A stretch of 64,000 nucleotides of DNA from Terrabacter sp. Ter38 (GTDB taxonomy: Bacteria; Actinomycetota; Actinomycetes; Actinomycetales; Dermatophilaceae), in assembly GCF_024519435.1 (NCBI RefSeq), contig NZ_JALJRZ010000012.1:62001-126000 (forward strand), given 5' to 3'. A model generated the notes under the pieces. The model ran no database searches and was not told where the DNA came from. It saw only the letters and a list, made by a program, of their open reading frames with translations. Each line of letters begins with the position of its first letter. Position 1 is the first letter of the stretch. The position numbers and the translations under genes are program-made. This document shows, in pieces, positions 35,541 to 45,300 of the stretch.

Positions 35541-37763
35541 GTGGCTCGTCATCACCTGGGGGCTCGCGCCCTCACCCTCGGGGCGGCAGCGGCCTTGCTC
35601 GGCCCCATCGCCCTCGCCGTCCCGGCGAGTGCGGGGCCGACGCAGGGCTCGCACGGTCTCGACCTGCGCGGACGCACCGGTCTCGTCATCTCCGGCGGCG
35701 CCAAGGCACCGTCCGGCACGGTCGCCCCGAGCGCCCGGAAGGCCGTCGACTCCGTCCAGGGCCGCAAGACGGCCCCGCGTTCGGCCGTCTCCGGACGCGC
35801 CGCCGCGAGGACGCTCGGCTCGCTCTCCCTGTCGTCGGCCACGGTCGACGGGGGCTCGCCCTTGCTGTCGACCCAGGCGGCGCCGCAGGCCGTGGCAGGC
35901 ACGTGCGCCGAGGGCGCCATCGACGTCAACCCGATGGTGGACCGCACCGTCGTGCGGGCCACGTCGCCGATCAACGGCGCCCTGACGCTCCAGCGCCAGC
36001 GCGAGTACGGCTCGTGGCGCACCATCGCCACCGGTTCGGGCACGACGCTCAAGGTCAACGACACGACGGTCAACGAGAACGTCTCGTACCAGTACCGGCT
36101 GCTGGCCAAGAACGGCACCGACCCCGCCTTCGACTGCACGACCGAGTTCATGTACGGCATGTGGACCCGCGACGGTGCCGGTGACCCCGACGCCGTGGTC
36201 GCGGGCACGACCGGCATCTTCCAGCAGGGGATGTTCAGCGTCGGCAGCCGCGCGGTCGCCAACGAGTACCAGAGCCCGCGCTACTCGACCGACGGGCGCC
36301 TCTACGCCGCCACCAAGGTCATCGACGACGCCGCCGGGCGGGCCGTCCTGGAGGTGCGCCGCTCGTCGAACTCGGCGCTCGTCTTCACGGTCGACCTCGG
36401 CACGAGCGCGTTCCCGGCAGACCCCGACTTCTCTCCCGACGGGCAGACGATCGCCTACACCCGCTACGCGGCCGCCACGGGGCAGTCGCTCGGACTCGGT
36501 TTCGTCGACGTCTTCGGCGCCCACACCAAGACCGTGCTCAGCCCGTCCACGCGCGTCGGCGAGCCCTCGTGGCGTCCCGACGGCGCCAGCCTCGTCGTGT
36601 CCACCTTCGGCGTACCGACGCCGGGACTCGCGGTCGTGACGAAGGCGACGGGCGCCGTCACGCCGCTCAGCGGCACAGCCGGCGGCTACACCGCCGACGT
36701 CGCCCCGGACGGCACGATCCTCTTCGCCTGGACCGCGAGCGACGACTCCTCGAGCGCGCTGCGCCGCAAGGCCACGAGCGGCGCGGTCTCGGACGTGCGC
36801 ACCTCGACGACGGACTTCTTCATCTCCCCGCGACTGACGCCGGACGGCACGCTCTACGTCGAGCGGGACACGCCCGACGTCGCCGACCCGACGAGCTACT
36901 CGATGGCGGTCCACTACGTCGACCCCGCCAACGCGCTCGACGACGAGATCACGGCGGTCGGCCTCGAGTTCGAGGACACCTTCATCAACGGCTGGGACGT
37001 GCGCCAGCCGCAGAGCAAGGGCACGTCGGACTTCACGGCCGAGGCGCACCACGACATCGTCGCCCGCGACGCGAGCGGCAACCTCTTCGCCTACCGCAAC
37101 ACCGGCAACGAGCTGAGCGGACGCGTCCAGATCGGGTCCGGCTGGAAGAGCTACACGGCGGTCCTCGCCGCGGGTGACCTCACCGGCGACGACCAGGCCG
37201 ACCTCGTCGGTCGCGACGCCAACGGTGCGCTCTGGCTCTACCGCGGCAAGCCGACCGGCGGCTTCCTCGCGCGGACCGCGCTCGGCACCGGCTGGAACAG
37301 CTACACGCTCGTGGCCCCCGGCGACTGGAACGGTGACGGCCGCGCCGACATCGTCGCGCGCGACGGTGCCGGCACCCTCTGGCTCTACCCGGGGACGGGT
37401 CGCGGCACCCTCGCTGCCCGCGTCAAGCTCGGAACCGGCTGGGGTGGCCTCACCGTCATCGGACCCGGCGACATCGACTTCGACAACCGCGCCGACCTCA
37501 TGACACGCGACTCGGCCGGCCGACTGTTCGTCTACCCGGGCAACGGCACGGGCGGCTTCCTGGCCCGCCGCCAGATCGGCTCGGGCTTCGGGCAGTTCAA
37601 CGCGATGACGATGACCGAGGTCACCTGGCACCGCCCGATGCTGTGGGTGCGCACCACGGCCGGCGAGCTCGTCAGCTTCGAGATCCGTGGCGACGGCGTC
37701 TTCTCGCCCGGTGACGTCTACAGCGTCGGCACCGGCTGGGGATCGTTCACGCTGACCTCCTGA
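35541..37763 (+). CDS. Secreted PD40 propeller and VCBS-repeat protein
   Basis: The 740-residue exported protein has a signal peptide (cut near ASA, about 30), a linker, a fibronectin-like region (about 145-225), a TolB/PD40-like propeller (SPRYSTDGRLYA, DPDFSPDGQTIAY) and five C-terminal VCBS/FG-GAP blades with DWNGDGRAD-type calcium loops. GTG 35541 follows AAAGG by 8 bases and starts the signal peptide. It is the intact paralogue of the gene just upstream and shares its blades with the amidase at 17957. Likely a wall or matrix protein; ligand unknown. Confidence 0.82.
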   Translation: MARHHLGARALTLGAAAALLGPIALAVPASAGPTQGSHGLDLRGRTGLVISGGAKAPSGTVAPSARKAVDSVQGRKTAPRSAVSGRAAARTLGSLSLSSATVDGGSPLLSTQAAPQAVAGTCAEGAIDVNPMVDRTVVRATSPINGALTLQRQREYGSWRTIATGSGTTLKVNDTTVNENVSYQYRLLAKNGTDPAFDCTTEFMYGMWTRDGAGDPDAVVAGTTGIFQQGMFSVGSRAVANEYQSPRYSTDGRLYAATKVIDDAAGRAVLEVRRSSNSALVFTVDLGTSAFPADPDFSPDGQTIAYTRYAAATGQSLGLGFVDVFGAHTKTVLSPSTRVGEPSWRPDGASLVVSTFGVPTPGLAVVTKATGAVTPLSGTAGGYTADVAPDGTILFAWTASDDSSSALRRKATSGAVSDVRTSTTDFFISPRLTPDGTLYVERDTPDVADPTSYSMAVHYVDPANALDDEITAVGLEFEDTFINGWDVRQPQSKGTSDFTAEAHHDIVARDASGNLFAYRNTGNELSGRVQIGSGWKSYTAVLAAGDLTGDDQADLVGRDANGALWLYRGKPTGGFLARTALGTGWNSYTLVAPGDWNGDGRADIVARDGAGTLWLYPGTGRGTLAARVKLGTGWGGLTVIGPGDIDFDNRADLMTRDSAGRLFVYPGNGTGGFLARRQIGSGFGQFNAMTMTEVTWHRPMLWVRTTAGELVSFEIRGDGVFSPGDVYSVGTGWGSFTLTS

Positions 37764-37780
37764 CCGGCATACCCCTCGGG

Positions 37781-37827
37781 ACGCACGGCGGCCCGGCACC
37801 CCCTGACGGTGCCGGGCCTTCGTGCGT
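37781..37827. terminator. Strong hairpin between convergent genes
   Basis: A 20-bp stem (37781-37800 with 37808-37827), with an 11-bp perfect core GGCCCGGCACC and only two unpaired positions, closes a 7-base loop. It follows the VCBS gene stop by 17 bases and precedes the convergent PhoX stop. Confidence 0.85.
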
Positions 37828-37839
37828 CGTGGCGCTCGG

Positions 37840-39894
37840 TCAGCGGCGGTAGGAGACGATCACGCTGGGGCGCGGGAAGCCGTCGGTGTGCGGCCACGTG
37901 CTCGACGGCGTCTCGAAGGTCGCGCCGTCCGTCTCGCCGGGGTGCTGCACGGCGACGAAGACCGATCGCTGGTCCTCGGTCACGAGCGGACCGCACGTCT
38001 CGGCGCCGAACGGCACGGTGAGGAACTGCTCGACGCGGCCGCGCTCGGGTCCGGAGACCGGCACCCTGAAGAGGCCGTCGTTGGAGCCGAGGACGTTGCC
38101 GTCGGTCGAGATCCAGAGGTTGCCGACGGCGTCGAAGGCGACGTTGTCGGGGCAGCTGATCGGGCTGACCTTCGACGTGTCGTAGCCCGCGAAGTACGTC
38201 TCCGGCGCTGCGGGGTCACCGCAGACGAGGAAGAGGTCCCACGTGAACGCCGTCGCGGTGTGGTCGTTCCCGAGCTCGGTGAGCTCGAGGACGTAGCCGT
38301 TGCGGTTGCCCGACTTGCTCGTGAGCGGCGCGTCCAGGCTCGCACGGACCATGCTCGAGGCGAGCGGGTTCGTCTCGTCGGTCGGGTACTTCACGCCGCG
38401 GTCCGAGTTGTTCGTCAGGGCGGCGTAGATCTTGCCGTTGACGGGGTTGGGCTCGACGTCCTCGGGACGGTCCATCTTCGTCGGACCGACGGTGTCGGCG
38501 GCGAGCCGGGTGTTGACGAGCACCTCGGCGACGCTCATGCCCGGGACGTAGGACCGGGTGTCCGAGGTGAGCGCGACCCACGTGCCCGCGCCGTCGAACT
38601 CGCCGTCACCGGTGCCGTCACCGACGAACTTCGCGACGTAGAGGGTGCCCTTGGTCAGGAGGGTCTTGTTGTGCGCGCGGGCAGCGCGCGACTCGCCCTT
38701 GCGGAAGCGGTCTGCCGAGACGAACTTGTAGAGGTAGTCGCCGCGCTCGTCGTCACCCATGTAGGCCACGGCGTGCCCGGAGTCGGAGATCGTGACGTTG
38801 GCGCCCTCGTGCTTGAAACGGCCGAGCATCGTCTGCTTGACCGGCGTCGAGCCGGGCTCGAAGGGGTCGACCTCGACGACCCAGCCGAAGCGGTAGGCCT
38901 CGTGCGGGTGCTTGCTGAGGTCGAAACGCTCGTCGACGCTCGACCAGCCGCGGTTCGTCACGGCTGCGGTGGCGAGGCCGTAGCGTTTGAACGACGTGGC
39001 GTTCGCCGGGTCGACGGCGCCGCTGGCGTCGAAGTAGCCGTTGAAGTTCTCCTCGCCGGACAGCACGGTGCCCCACGGGGTCGTGCCGCCGGCGCAGTTG
39101 CCGAAGGTGCCGTTGACGTGGGTCCCCGTCGGATCCGCGGCCGTGCGAAGCAGCTCGTGGCCAGCGGCCGGGCCGAGGAAGGCGAACTCGGTGTGCACGG
39201 TGATGCGGCGGTTGTGGGGGGCGCGCCGGTGGTCGGCGCGGATCCAGGATCCCTGGGCGCGGCCGCGCTCGATCGTGACGACGGCCATGCCGTGAGCGGC
39301 CATCGCGATCTTCTTGATCGTCGCGTCGTCGTACTCGCCCGCCGGGAACATCAGGTTCTCGTCGGTGTACTCGTGGTTCGTGACGAGCAGGGCCCGTCGG
39401 CCGTCCAAGGGCAGCACGCCGACGTAGTCGTTGTTGTAGCCGAACTGCCGTGCCTGGGCCTCGGGCGTCTGGGCGTGCGCGTCGAACCGGGGCGCCCCGG
39501 CCTCGACCGGGTCGCCCCAGCGGATGACGACGTTGTGGGTGAACTCGGGGGCGTTCGTCACGGCGTCGGCCCGGTTGGGCGCGACGGGCGTGAAGGCGGC
39601 GCGGCCGACGTCCCGCGTGGTGCGGCTCCGGCCGGCCCCGGGGCTGGTGCCGGCGGCCGCGGCGGGCGTGGCGGTCGCGAGGCTGCCGACGACGAGTGTG
39701 CCGGCGCCGATGGCGCCGCCCTTGAGGAGGGACCGGCGGGCGAGAGCTCCCTCGACGAGGTCGCGCATCGCGGGGTTGGCGCTCTCGTTGGGGACGGGGG
39801 CGTCGCAGGCGTCGTTGCAGCGGTAGTGGCACGTCATGCGGCTGCGTGAGCCGTGACGCGGCGTGGCGATCAGGGGGAGAAGCTTGGGGGTCAC
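37840..39894 (-). CDS. PhoX-family alkaline phosphatase (DUF839), Tat-exported
   Basis: The 684-residue protein opens as PhoX proteins do (TPKLLPLIATPRHGSRSRMT, then a Cys-rich CHYRCNDACD stretch) with a Tat signal LARRSLLKGG at about 51-60. It keeps NHEY near 155, GNCAGGTTPWGT, LSGEENFNGYF, RFKHEGAN, MGDDERGDYLYKF and RPEDVE, the Ca/Fe-binding motifs of the family. It would release phosphate from organic esters outside the cell. GTG 39894 has AAGGAG 7 bases upstream. A TAACGT box (minus strand, 39967-39962) is a possible -10; no Pho box was recognised. Confidence 0.92.
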   Translation of the reverse strand: MTPKLLPLIATPRHGSRSRMTCHYRCNDACDAPVPNESANPAMRDLVEGALARRSLLKGGAIGAGTLVVGSLATATPAAAAGTSPGAGRSRTTRDVGRAAFTPVAPNRADAVTNAPEFTHNVVIRWGDPVEAGAPRFDAHAQTPEAQARQFGYNNDYVGVLPLDGRRALLVTNHEYTDENLMFPAGEYDDATIKKIAMAAHGMAVVTIERGRAQGSWIRADHRRAPHNRRITVHTEFAFLGPAAGHELLRTAADPTGTHVNGTFGNCAGGTTPWGTVLSGEENFNGYFDASGAVDPANATSFKRYGLATAAVTNRGWSSVDERFDLSKHPHEAYRFGWVVEVDPFEPGSTPVKQTMLGRFKHEGANVTISDSGHAVAYMGDDERGDYLYKFVSADRFRKGESRAARAHNKTLLTKGTLYVAKFVGDGTGDGEFDGAGTWVALTSDTRSYVPGMSVAEVLVNTRLAADTVGPTKMDRPEDVEPNPVNGKIYAALTNNSDRGVKYPTDETNPLASSMVRASLDAPLTSKSGNRNGYVLELTELGNDHTATAFTWDLFLVCGDPAAPETYFAGYDTSKVSPISCPDNVAFDAVGNLWISTDGNVLGSNDGLFRVPVSGPERGRVEQFLTVPFGAETCGPLVTEDQRSVFVAVQHPGETDGATFETPSSTWPHTDGFPRPSVIVSYRR

Positions 39895-40095
39895 GCGGGT
39901 GCTCCTTCGGCGAGTGAGTCCGCCGCGCCCCTCTGGTCGACGCGGCTGGGAACCGCCTGTGACGTTAGGAGCGCAGGGGGAGCGTGCGGGTGCTGTTGCG
40001 GTGGCCATCCGGTGAACTCCGCGTGTCCCCGTGTCAGGGCGTATGCCGCCCGGAACCGCTCGTCGCGCGTCGCCGTGGGTGGGACGCTGGTCGAC

Positions 40096-41292
40096 ATGCG
40101 GATGCTCTTCGCGACGACGGCGGGCACGGGGCACTTCGGCCCCATGGTCCCGGTGGCCCGGGCGTGCGTCGAGGCGGGGCACGAGGTGCGGGTCGCCGCC
40201 CCGGAGTCCTTCGCGAACCACGTGGAGCACGCGGGACTCGAGCACGTGCCGTTCGACGACGTAGCGCAGGAGGTCATGGGCGCGGTCTTCGCGCGGCTGC
40301 CGTCGATGAGCCCCGAGGAGGCCAACGCGACCGTGGTCCGGGACGTCTTCGGTCGGCTCGACGCACAGGCCGCGCGGCCGCGGGTGCAGGAGCTCGTCGA
40401 CGCGTGGGCCCCGGACGTCGTGCTGCGCGAGCCGTGCGAGTTCGGGTCCCTCGCGGCCGCGGTGCGGTCGGGTGTGCCGCACGTCGAGATGGCGATCGGG
40501 CTCGGGAGCCTCCAGCGATGGGCCGGGCAGGCGCTCGTCGACCCGCTGGGAGAGCTCGACGTCGTCGCGGGCCTCGACCACGGGTCGTGCGCGGCGGCCA
40601 TGTCGTCGGCGGCCGTCCTGTCACAGGTCCCTCCGAGTCTCGACGTTCCGGACCACCTGCCGGGCGCGAGCGGCGTTGGCGCTCAAGACGTCACGAGGGT
40701 CACCCGGTATCGCGACGGTGCGGCCCGCTCCGGCTCGGGGACGCTACCGACCGGTTGGGGCGACCCCGACCTCCCTCTCGTCTACGTGACGTTCGGGTCG
40801 GTGACGGCAGGCTTCGACGCGCTGAGCTCCGTCTTCGAGCTCGCGCTCGACGCGCTCGCCGACCTGCCGGTGAGGGTGTTCCTCACGACCGGGCACGCGG
40901 GCGACCCCGAGAGCCTGCGGCCGTGGCCGGACAACGCTCACGTCGAGCGGTGGTGGCCGCAGGACGACGTCATGCCGCTCGCGTCGGCGGTGGTCGGTCA
41001 CGGTGGGTTCGGCACGATGATGTCCGCCCTCGTCGCCGGGGTGCCGCAGGTGCTCGTGCCCCTCTTCGCCTTCGACCAGGAGGTCAACGCCCGGCGCATC
41101 GAGGAGGTCGGGGCGGGCGTTCGCCTCGCAGGTCGCCACGGTGCGATGGCCGAGCTGTCCGGCGCCCTCACCCGGGTCCTCGCCGACACCGACATCCGTT
41201 CCAGGGCCGCCGCGCTGGCCGACGAGATCGCGGCGCTCCCGGACGCGTCGGAGATGGTCGGCACGGTCGAGGCCATCGCCGTCGGTGGCTGA
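40096..41292 (+). CDS. Family 1 glycosyltransferase (UGT/macrolide type)
   Basis: The 398-residue GT-B enzyme starts MRMLFATTAGTGHFGPMVP and has a C-terminal donor site with WWPQDDVMP near 294 and GHGGFGTMMSALVAGVP near 301-317, ending FDQEVNARRIEEVGAG. This is the pattern of enzymes that glycosylate small lipophilic acceptors such as polyketides, carotenoids or sterols. It stands alone between a phosphatase and a thioesterase, so the acceptor cannot be inferred. Confidence 0.9.
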   Translation: MRMLFATTAGTGHFGPMVPVARACVEAGHEVRVAAPESFANHVEHAGLEHVPFDDVAQEVMGAVFARLPSMSPEEANATVVRDVFGRLDAQAARPRVQELVDAWAPDVVLREPCEFGSLAAAVRSGVPHVEMAIGLGSLQRWAGQALVDPLGELDVVAGLDHGSCAAAMSSAAVLSQVPPSLDVPDHLPGASGVGAQDVTRVTRYRDGAARSGSGTLPTGWGDPDLPLVYVTFGSVTAGFDALSSVFELALDALADLPVRVFLTTGHAGDPESLRPWPDNAHVERWWPQDDVMPLASAVVGHGGFGTMMSALVAGVPQVLVPLFAFDQEVNARRIEEVGAGVRLAGRHGAMAELSGALTRVLADTDIRSRAAALADEIAALPDASEMVGTVEAIAVGG

Positions 41293-41346
41293 CTGGGCCC
41301 GTCCTGGCCCGGCCCTGGTCCGGAGGATCCGCGAGCGGCTCTGGCG

Positions 41347-42297
41347 TCAGGGGATGTGGCGCTCGGCGTCGACCTCGTTGCGCATCTCGACGAGGGCCTG
41401 CGCGTGGTCGCGCAGGGCTACGTCCTCCTCGCTGCCAGGCACCCACGGGCGGGCAGCGACGGCGTTGCCGTCGACGTCGAGCGGGACGAAGACGATGAGC
41501 GAGTGGGTCGTCAGGTCGAGGTCCTGGGTCGAGGGGTCACCCGAGCGGACGTGGACGCTGATGTGCATGCTGGAGGTACCGGTGAGCAGCAGCCGCGCCT
41601 CCACCTCCACGAGGTGGCCGATCCGGAGCGGCCGGTAGAAGCGGACCCCGCCCGCGTAGACGGCGACGTTGGACGCCGAGCCGGTCCACTGCGTGGCGAG
41701 CACGTGCGCAGCCTCGTCGATCCAGCGCATGACGATGCCGCCATGCACCTTGCCGCCCCAGTTGACGTCGGTCGGGGCTGCGAGGAAGCGCAGCACGACG
41801 CGGGGCGCGGTGCCGGCGTCGCTGTAGGTCTGGGCGGCCATGGCTGCGGCGATCTCGTTGCGCAGACCGATCCGGGTGACCGCACTCTCCTGCCACTCGC
41901 GGTCGTGCTCGTCCTCGGGGACGAGCTGGGCGACCGGGGTCGGTCGGCCGTTCTCGTCGACGGCGACGAAGACCATGATGCAGTCGGTCGTCGGCCGCAG
42001 GTCGCCGTCCTTGGGGTTGCCGGCCGAGACGGTGACGAGGATGTGCATGCTCGTCGTGCCGGTGTGGATGACGCGCGCTGTGGCCTCGACGAGGTCGCCC
42101 ACGTCGACCGGCCGGGTGAAGCGCACGTTGCCGACGTAAGCCGTGACGCTGTACGTCCCGCTCCACCCCGCGGCTGCGGCGTAGCCGGCCTTGTCGATCC
42201 ACTCGAGCACACGTCCGCCCCCGACCGTGCCGGAGTAGCCCGCGTCGGTGGGTGCGGCGAGGAAGCGCAGGGTGATCTCTCGGGCGCCGCGCGGCAT
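41347..42297 (-). CDS. Acyl-CoA thioesterase with two hotdog domains
   Basis: The 316-residue protein holds two similar hotdog domains (about 5-125 and 165-290), each with a FLAAPTD start, a G-x-V/H-GG helix (GGGRVLEWID, VHGGIVMRWIDEAA) and a TGTxSMHI strand, as in BFIT/cytosolic acyl-CoA hydrolases. Only the second helix has the usual HGG; the first reads GGGR. The enzyme hydrolyses acyl-CoA. ATG 42297 has AGGAGG nearby. It is convergent with the GT1 gene. Confidence 0.9.
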   Translation of the reverse strand: MPRGAREITLRFLAAPTDAGYSGTVGGGRVLEWIDKAGYAAAAGWSGTYSVTAYVGNVRFTRPVDVGDLVEATARVIHTGTTSMHILVTVSAGNPKDGDLRPTTDCIMVFVAVDENGRPTPVAQLVPEDEHDREWQESAVTRIGLRNEIAAAMAAQTYSDAGTAPRVVLRFLAAPTDVNWGGKVHGGIVMRWIDEAAHVLATQWTGSASNVAVYAGGVRFYRPLRIGHLVEVEARLLLTGTSSMHISVHVRSGDPSTQDLDLTTHSLIVFVPLDVDGNAVAARPWVPGSEEDVALRDHAQALVEMRNEVDAERHIP

Positions 42298-42327
42298 GGG
42301 GTCCTCCTGGGGTGCCTGGGGTGTGCG

Positions 42328-45300
42328 TCACGAGAGTGGCAGAGCAGGGGCCGTCGTGGGCGGTGAGTCCGACCTCCGGCGGTCCGGACGGTCGAGCAGG
42401 GCCACCTGGACGGGTGTTGAGCGGCCGTGGATCACGAGGTGCCCGCGACCGGCACGGTGCGTGCTCTCGTTCTCGAGACGGACGCCCAGCACGTCGCCGT
42501 CTCCCGGGGACGTCGCCCCGAGCAGGATCCCGATCCCGTCGCGCGACACCTCGGGCAGGAGCCCCCGGAAGGCGCCGTTCGCGCGGGCCAGCTCCGCTGC
42601 GACCACGACCATGCCCTCCGTGCCGTCGACGAGGCGAGCAGCCTCGACGAGCGCCGCTTCGGCCCGGCTGCCGTCCACGAGCTCGACGTCGTCGACGAGC
42701 AGGCACAGATCGGGATCGTCACGCCGAACGCCGATGAGCTCCGTGGCGTCGTGTGGTGTCACGGTCGGGCACTCGCCGTCTGCCGCCCACCGGGACAGGA
42801 CGGAAGGGCGTGGACTGACGACGAGAACACGTCGTCCCAGCCGGAGCAGCTGCTCGCCGATGGTCACCAAGGTCGTCGAGCGCCCGGACCGGTTCGGTCC
42901 GGCGACGACGACGCGGCGGTGACCGGGCCCGAGCGGCAGGGCCAGGGGTGCGGCTTCGTCACCGCCGACGCCGACCCACAGGCCGTCCCGGACCGACGGC
43001 AGGTCCTCGAGCCGCGTCTGCTCCGGCAGCGCCGCGATACGCCAGGGGAGGCGGCGCCGTCCCTCCCGGGAGAGGGCACGGTGGACGTCCACGACCCGGG
43101 CCTCGGCCTCCACGACGTCGCCGGCTGAGGTCGTGGCCAGCTGCACCTCATGCCCGGTCCGGAGGTCGATCGCCCGTCCCGGCGTCCTCGTCGTCGTGGC
43201 GAGCTCGGGGGGCACGCCGGCCAGGGTGAGGTCCAGCGGGTCGGGCAGGTGGAGGGCCAGCCGGTGGTCGAGCAGGCCCGGCAGCCGGCCGGAGAGGATG
43301 GCCCGCCCACCCGTCACGGCGAACCTCACTCGCGCACGGGGGCCGTCTCGGAGCAGTCGGTGCAGCTCGTCGACGGCGGCGCCGTGGTCGAGACTCGACA
43401 GCGCCTCTTCGAGCGACTCCCACCCGTCGACGAGCACGACCGTGCGGGGTGCCCCCGACTCGTCGCGGTCGACCTGCTGGAGGAGGCGGGCGACGACGCG
43501 TCGGGTACGCGTCGGGTCTGCGCCGTCGGCCACGGTCCCGACGTGCGGGAGGGACGCGAGCGCGGCGCACGGCCCCGCGACGCCCTGGAGCACGTGCAGG
43601 TGCAGGTCGTCGGGTGAGGTGCTCGCGGCCAGGCCGAGGGCGAGGGTGACGAGCGCGGTGGAGCGACCCGAGCGTGGCCCACCGGCGATGCCGAGGTGGC
43701 CGCGGTCGTCCGCATGCCACCAGAGCGTGTCCCGTCGCTGTTCGTCGGGCACGTCCACGAGACCCATCGGCACGTCGAGCGCCGGCATCGACCCCGACGA
43801 GCGCGCCGTGGCGGCCATCACGTCGGCCGGGGTCAGCTCGGTCGGCAGTGGCGGCAGCCAGGGAGAGGGCTGGGACGGGATGCCGGCGCGACGGGCAGCG
43901 TCGCGTGCCGCGTCGACGACGGCGAGCAGCTCGCTGGGGTGAGGCCCCTCGTCCGAGACGTCCTCAGGAGGGGCGACCGGGGACATCAGGTCGCGCAGGA
44001 CGACGCGGGTGCGATCCGTCGTCTCGGGACCCTCGGCCAGCGGGCCCCCGAGGTAGGCGGTCTGCACCGTGGTCAGGCTGCGGTCGCCCGAGCGCAGGCA
44101 GGCGCGTCCGGGCGCTCGCGGGTCGAGCGAGGCGGCGTCTGCGGCGTCGACGACGTCCTCGCTGTCGGCGCGGTCACGGACCCGTAGCGCGATGCGCAGG
44201 GCGATGTTGGCCCGCATGTCGGCGGAGACGATGCCTGCCGGACGCTGGGTCGCCAGCACGAGATGGAGACCGAGCGACCGGCCGAGAGCCGCGACGCGCA
44301 CGAGTCCGGCGATGAAGTCCGGGAACTCGTCGGCGAGGGCCTTGAACTCGTCCACGACGATGACGAGGCGGGAGAGCTGAGGGAGCTCACGGCATACGCC
44401 CGCGGAGCGCCGGTACTGGTCGAGGTCGCGCGCGGACGCCCGCGCGAGCAGCCGCTCACGGCGCTTCATCTCGGCATCGAGCGAGGTGAGCGCTCGCGCC
44501 GTCAGGTGCGCGTCGAGGTCGGTGACGAGGCCGACCGTGTGCGGCAGCCGCGCGCAGTCGCCGAAGGCCGAGCCACCCTTGTAGTCCACGAGGAGCAGAC
44601 CCAGCGCGTCCGGCCGGTTGCTCACGGCGAGGCCGGTCACGAGGGTCTGGAGCAGCTCCGACTTGCCCGACCCCGTGGTCCCGCCGACGAGCACGTGCGG
44701 ACCGTCCGCCGCCAGGTCGACCACGAGGGCGCCGTCGGTCGACCGTCCGAGGAGTGCGACGGGGCGACCGGTGCTGCGTGCCCACGACCGCGCCAGGCCG
44801 TCGCCGGTCGTGGGGTCGACGCCCGTCTCCCGGTGCAGCTCCACGAACGACACGTGCCGGGGCAGCGCCGCCGATCCCGAGTCCGGTGTGGCGTCGACGT
44901 ACGGAGCCAGGACCCGGCTGACGCCTTCGAGCCAGCCGACCGACGGCAGGTCGGGGACCACTCCGGTCAGGGTGTGCCCGTCCGCACGCACCGTGGCCGA
45001 CGGCGCGAGTCCGTCCAGCTCCACCGTGGCGCGCGTCTCGGCCGGCAGTGCGGTGGGGTCCACGTCCACGCAGATGAGGACGACCCCGGCCATGGGTCCG
45101 TCGCGCAGCAGGTCGGCAACACCCGGACGGGCCCGGAGCCCGCTGGCTCCGTCGAGGAGCACGACGACGTCGGGCGCCGGACATGGTGCTTCCGTCCATC
45201 GGCCGTCGTTCGCCGCGCGGCGGCTGTCGACGAGCTCGCGGAGGAGCGAGACCTGTCGTGCCACGTCCGCCGCGCGTCCGGCGACGCGCGCCGGCGAACC

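Noticed and set aside
35163-37799. Minus-strand open frame of 878 codons opposite the VCBS gene
   Set aside because: It mirrors the codon pattern of the plus-strand gene in very GC-rich DNA, has no domain, and is rich in Arg/Gly/Val as antisense frames are.
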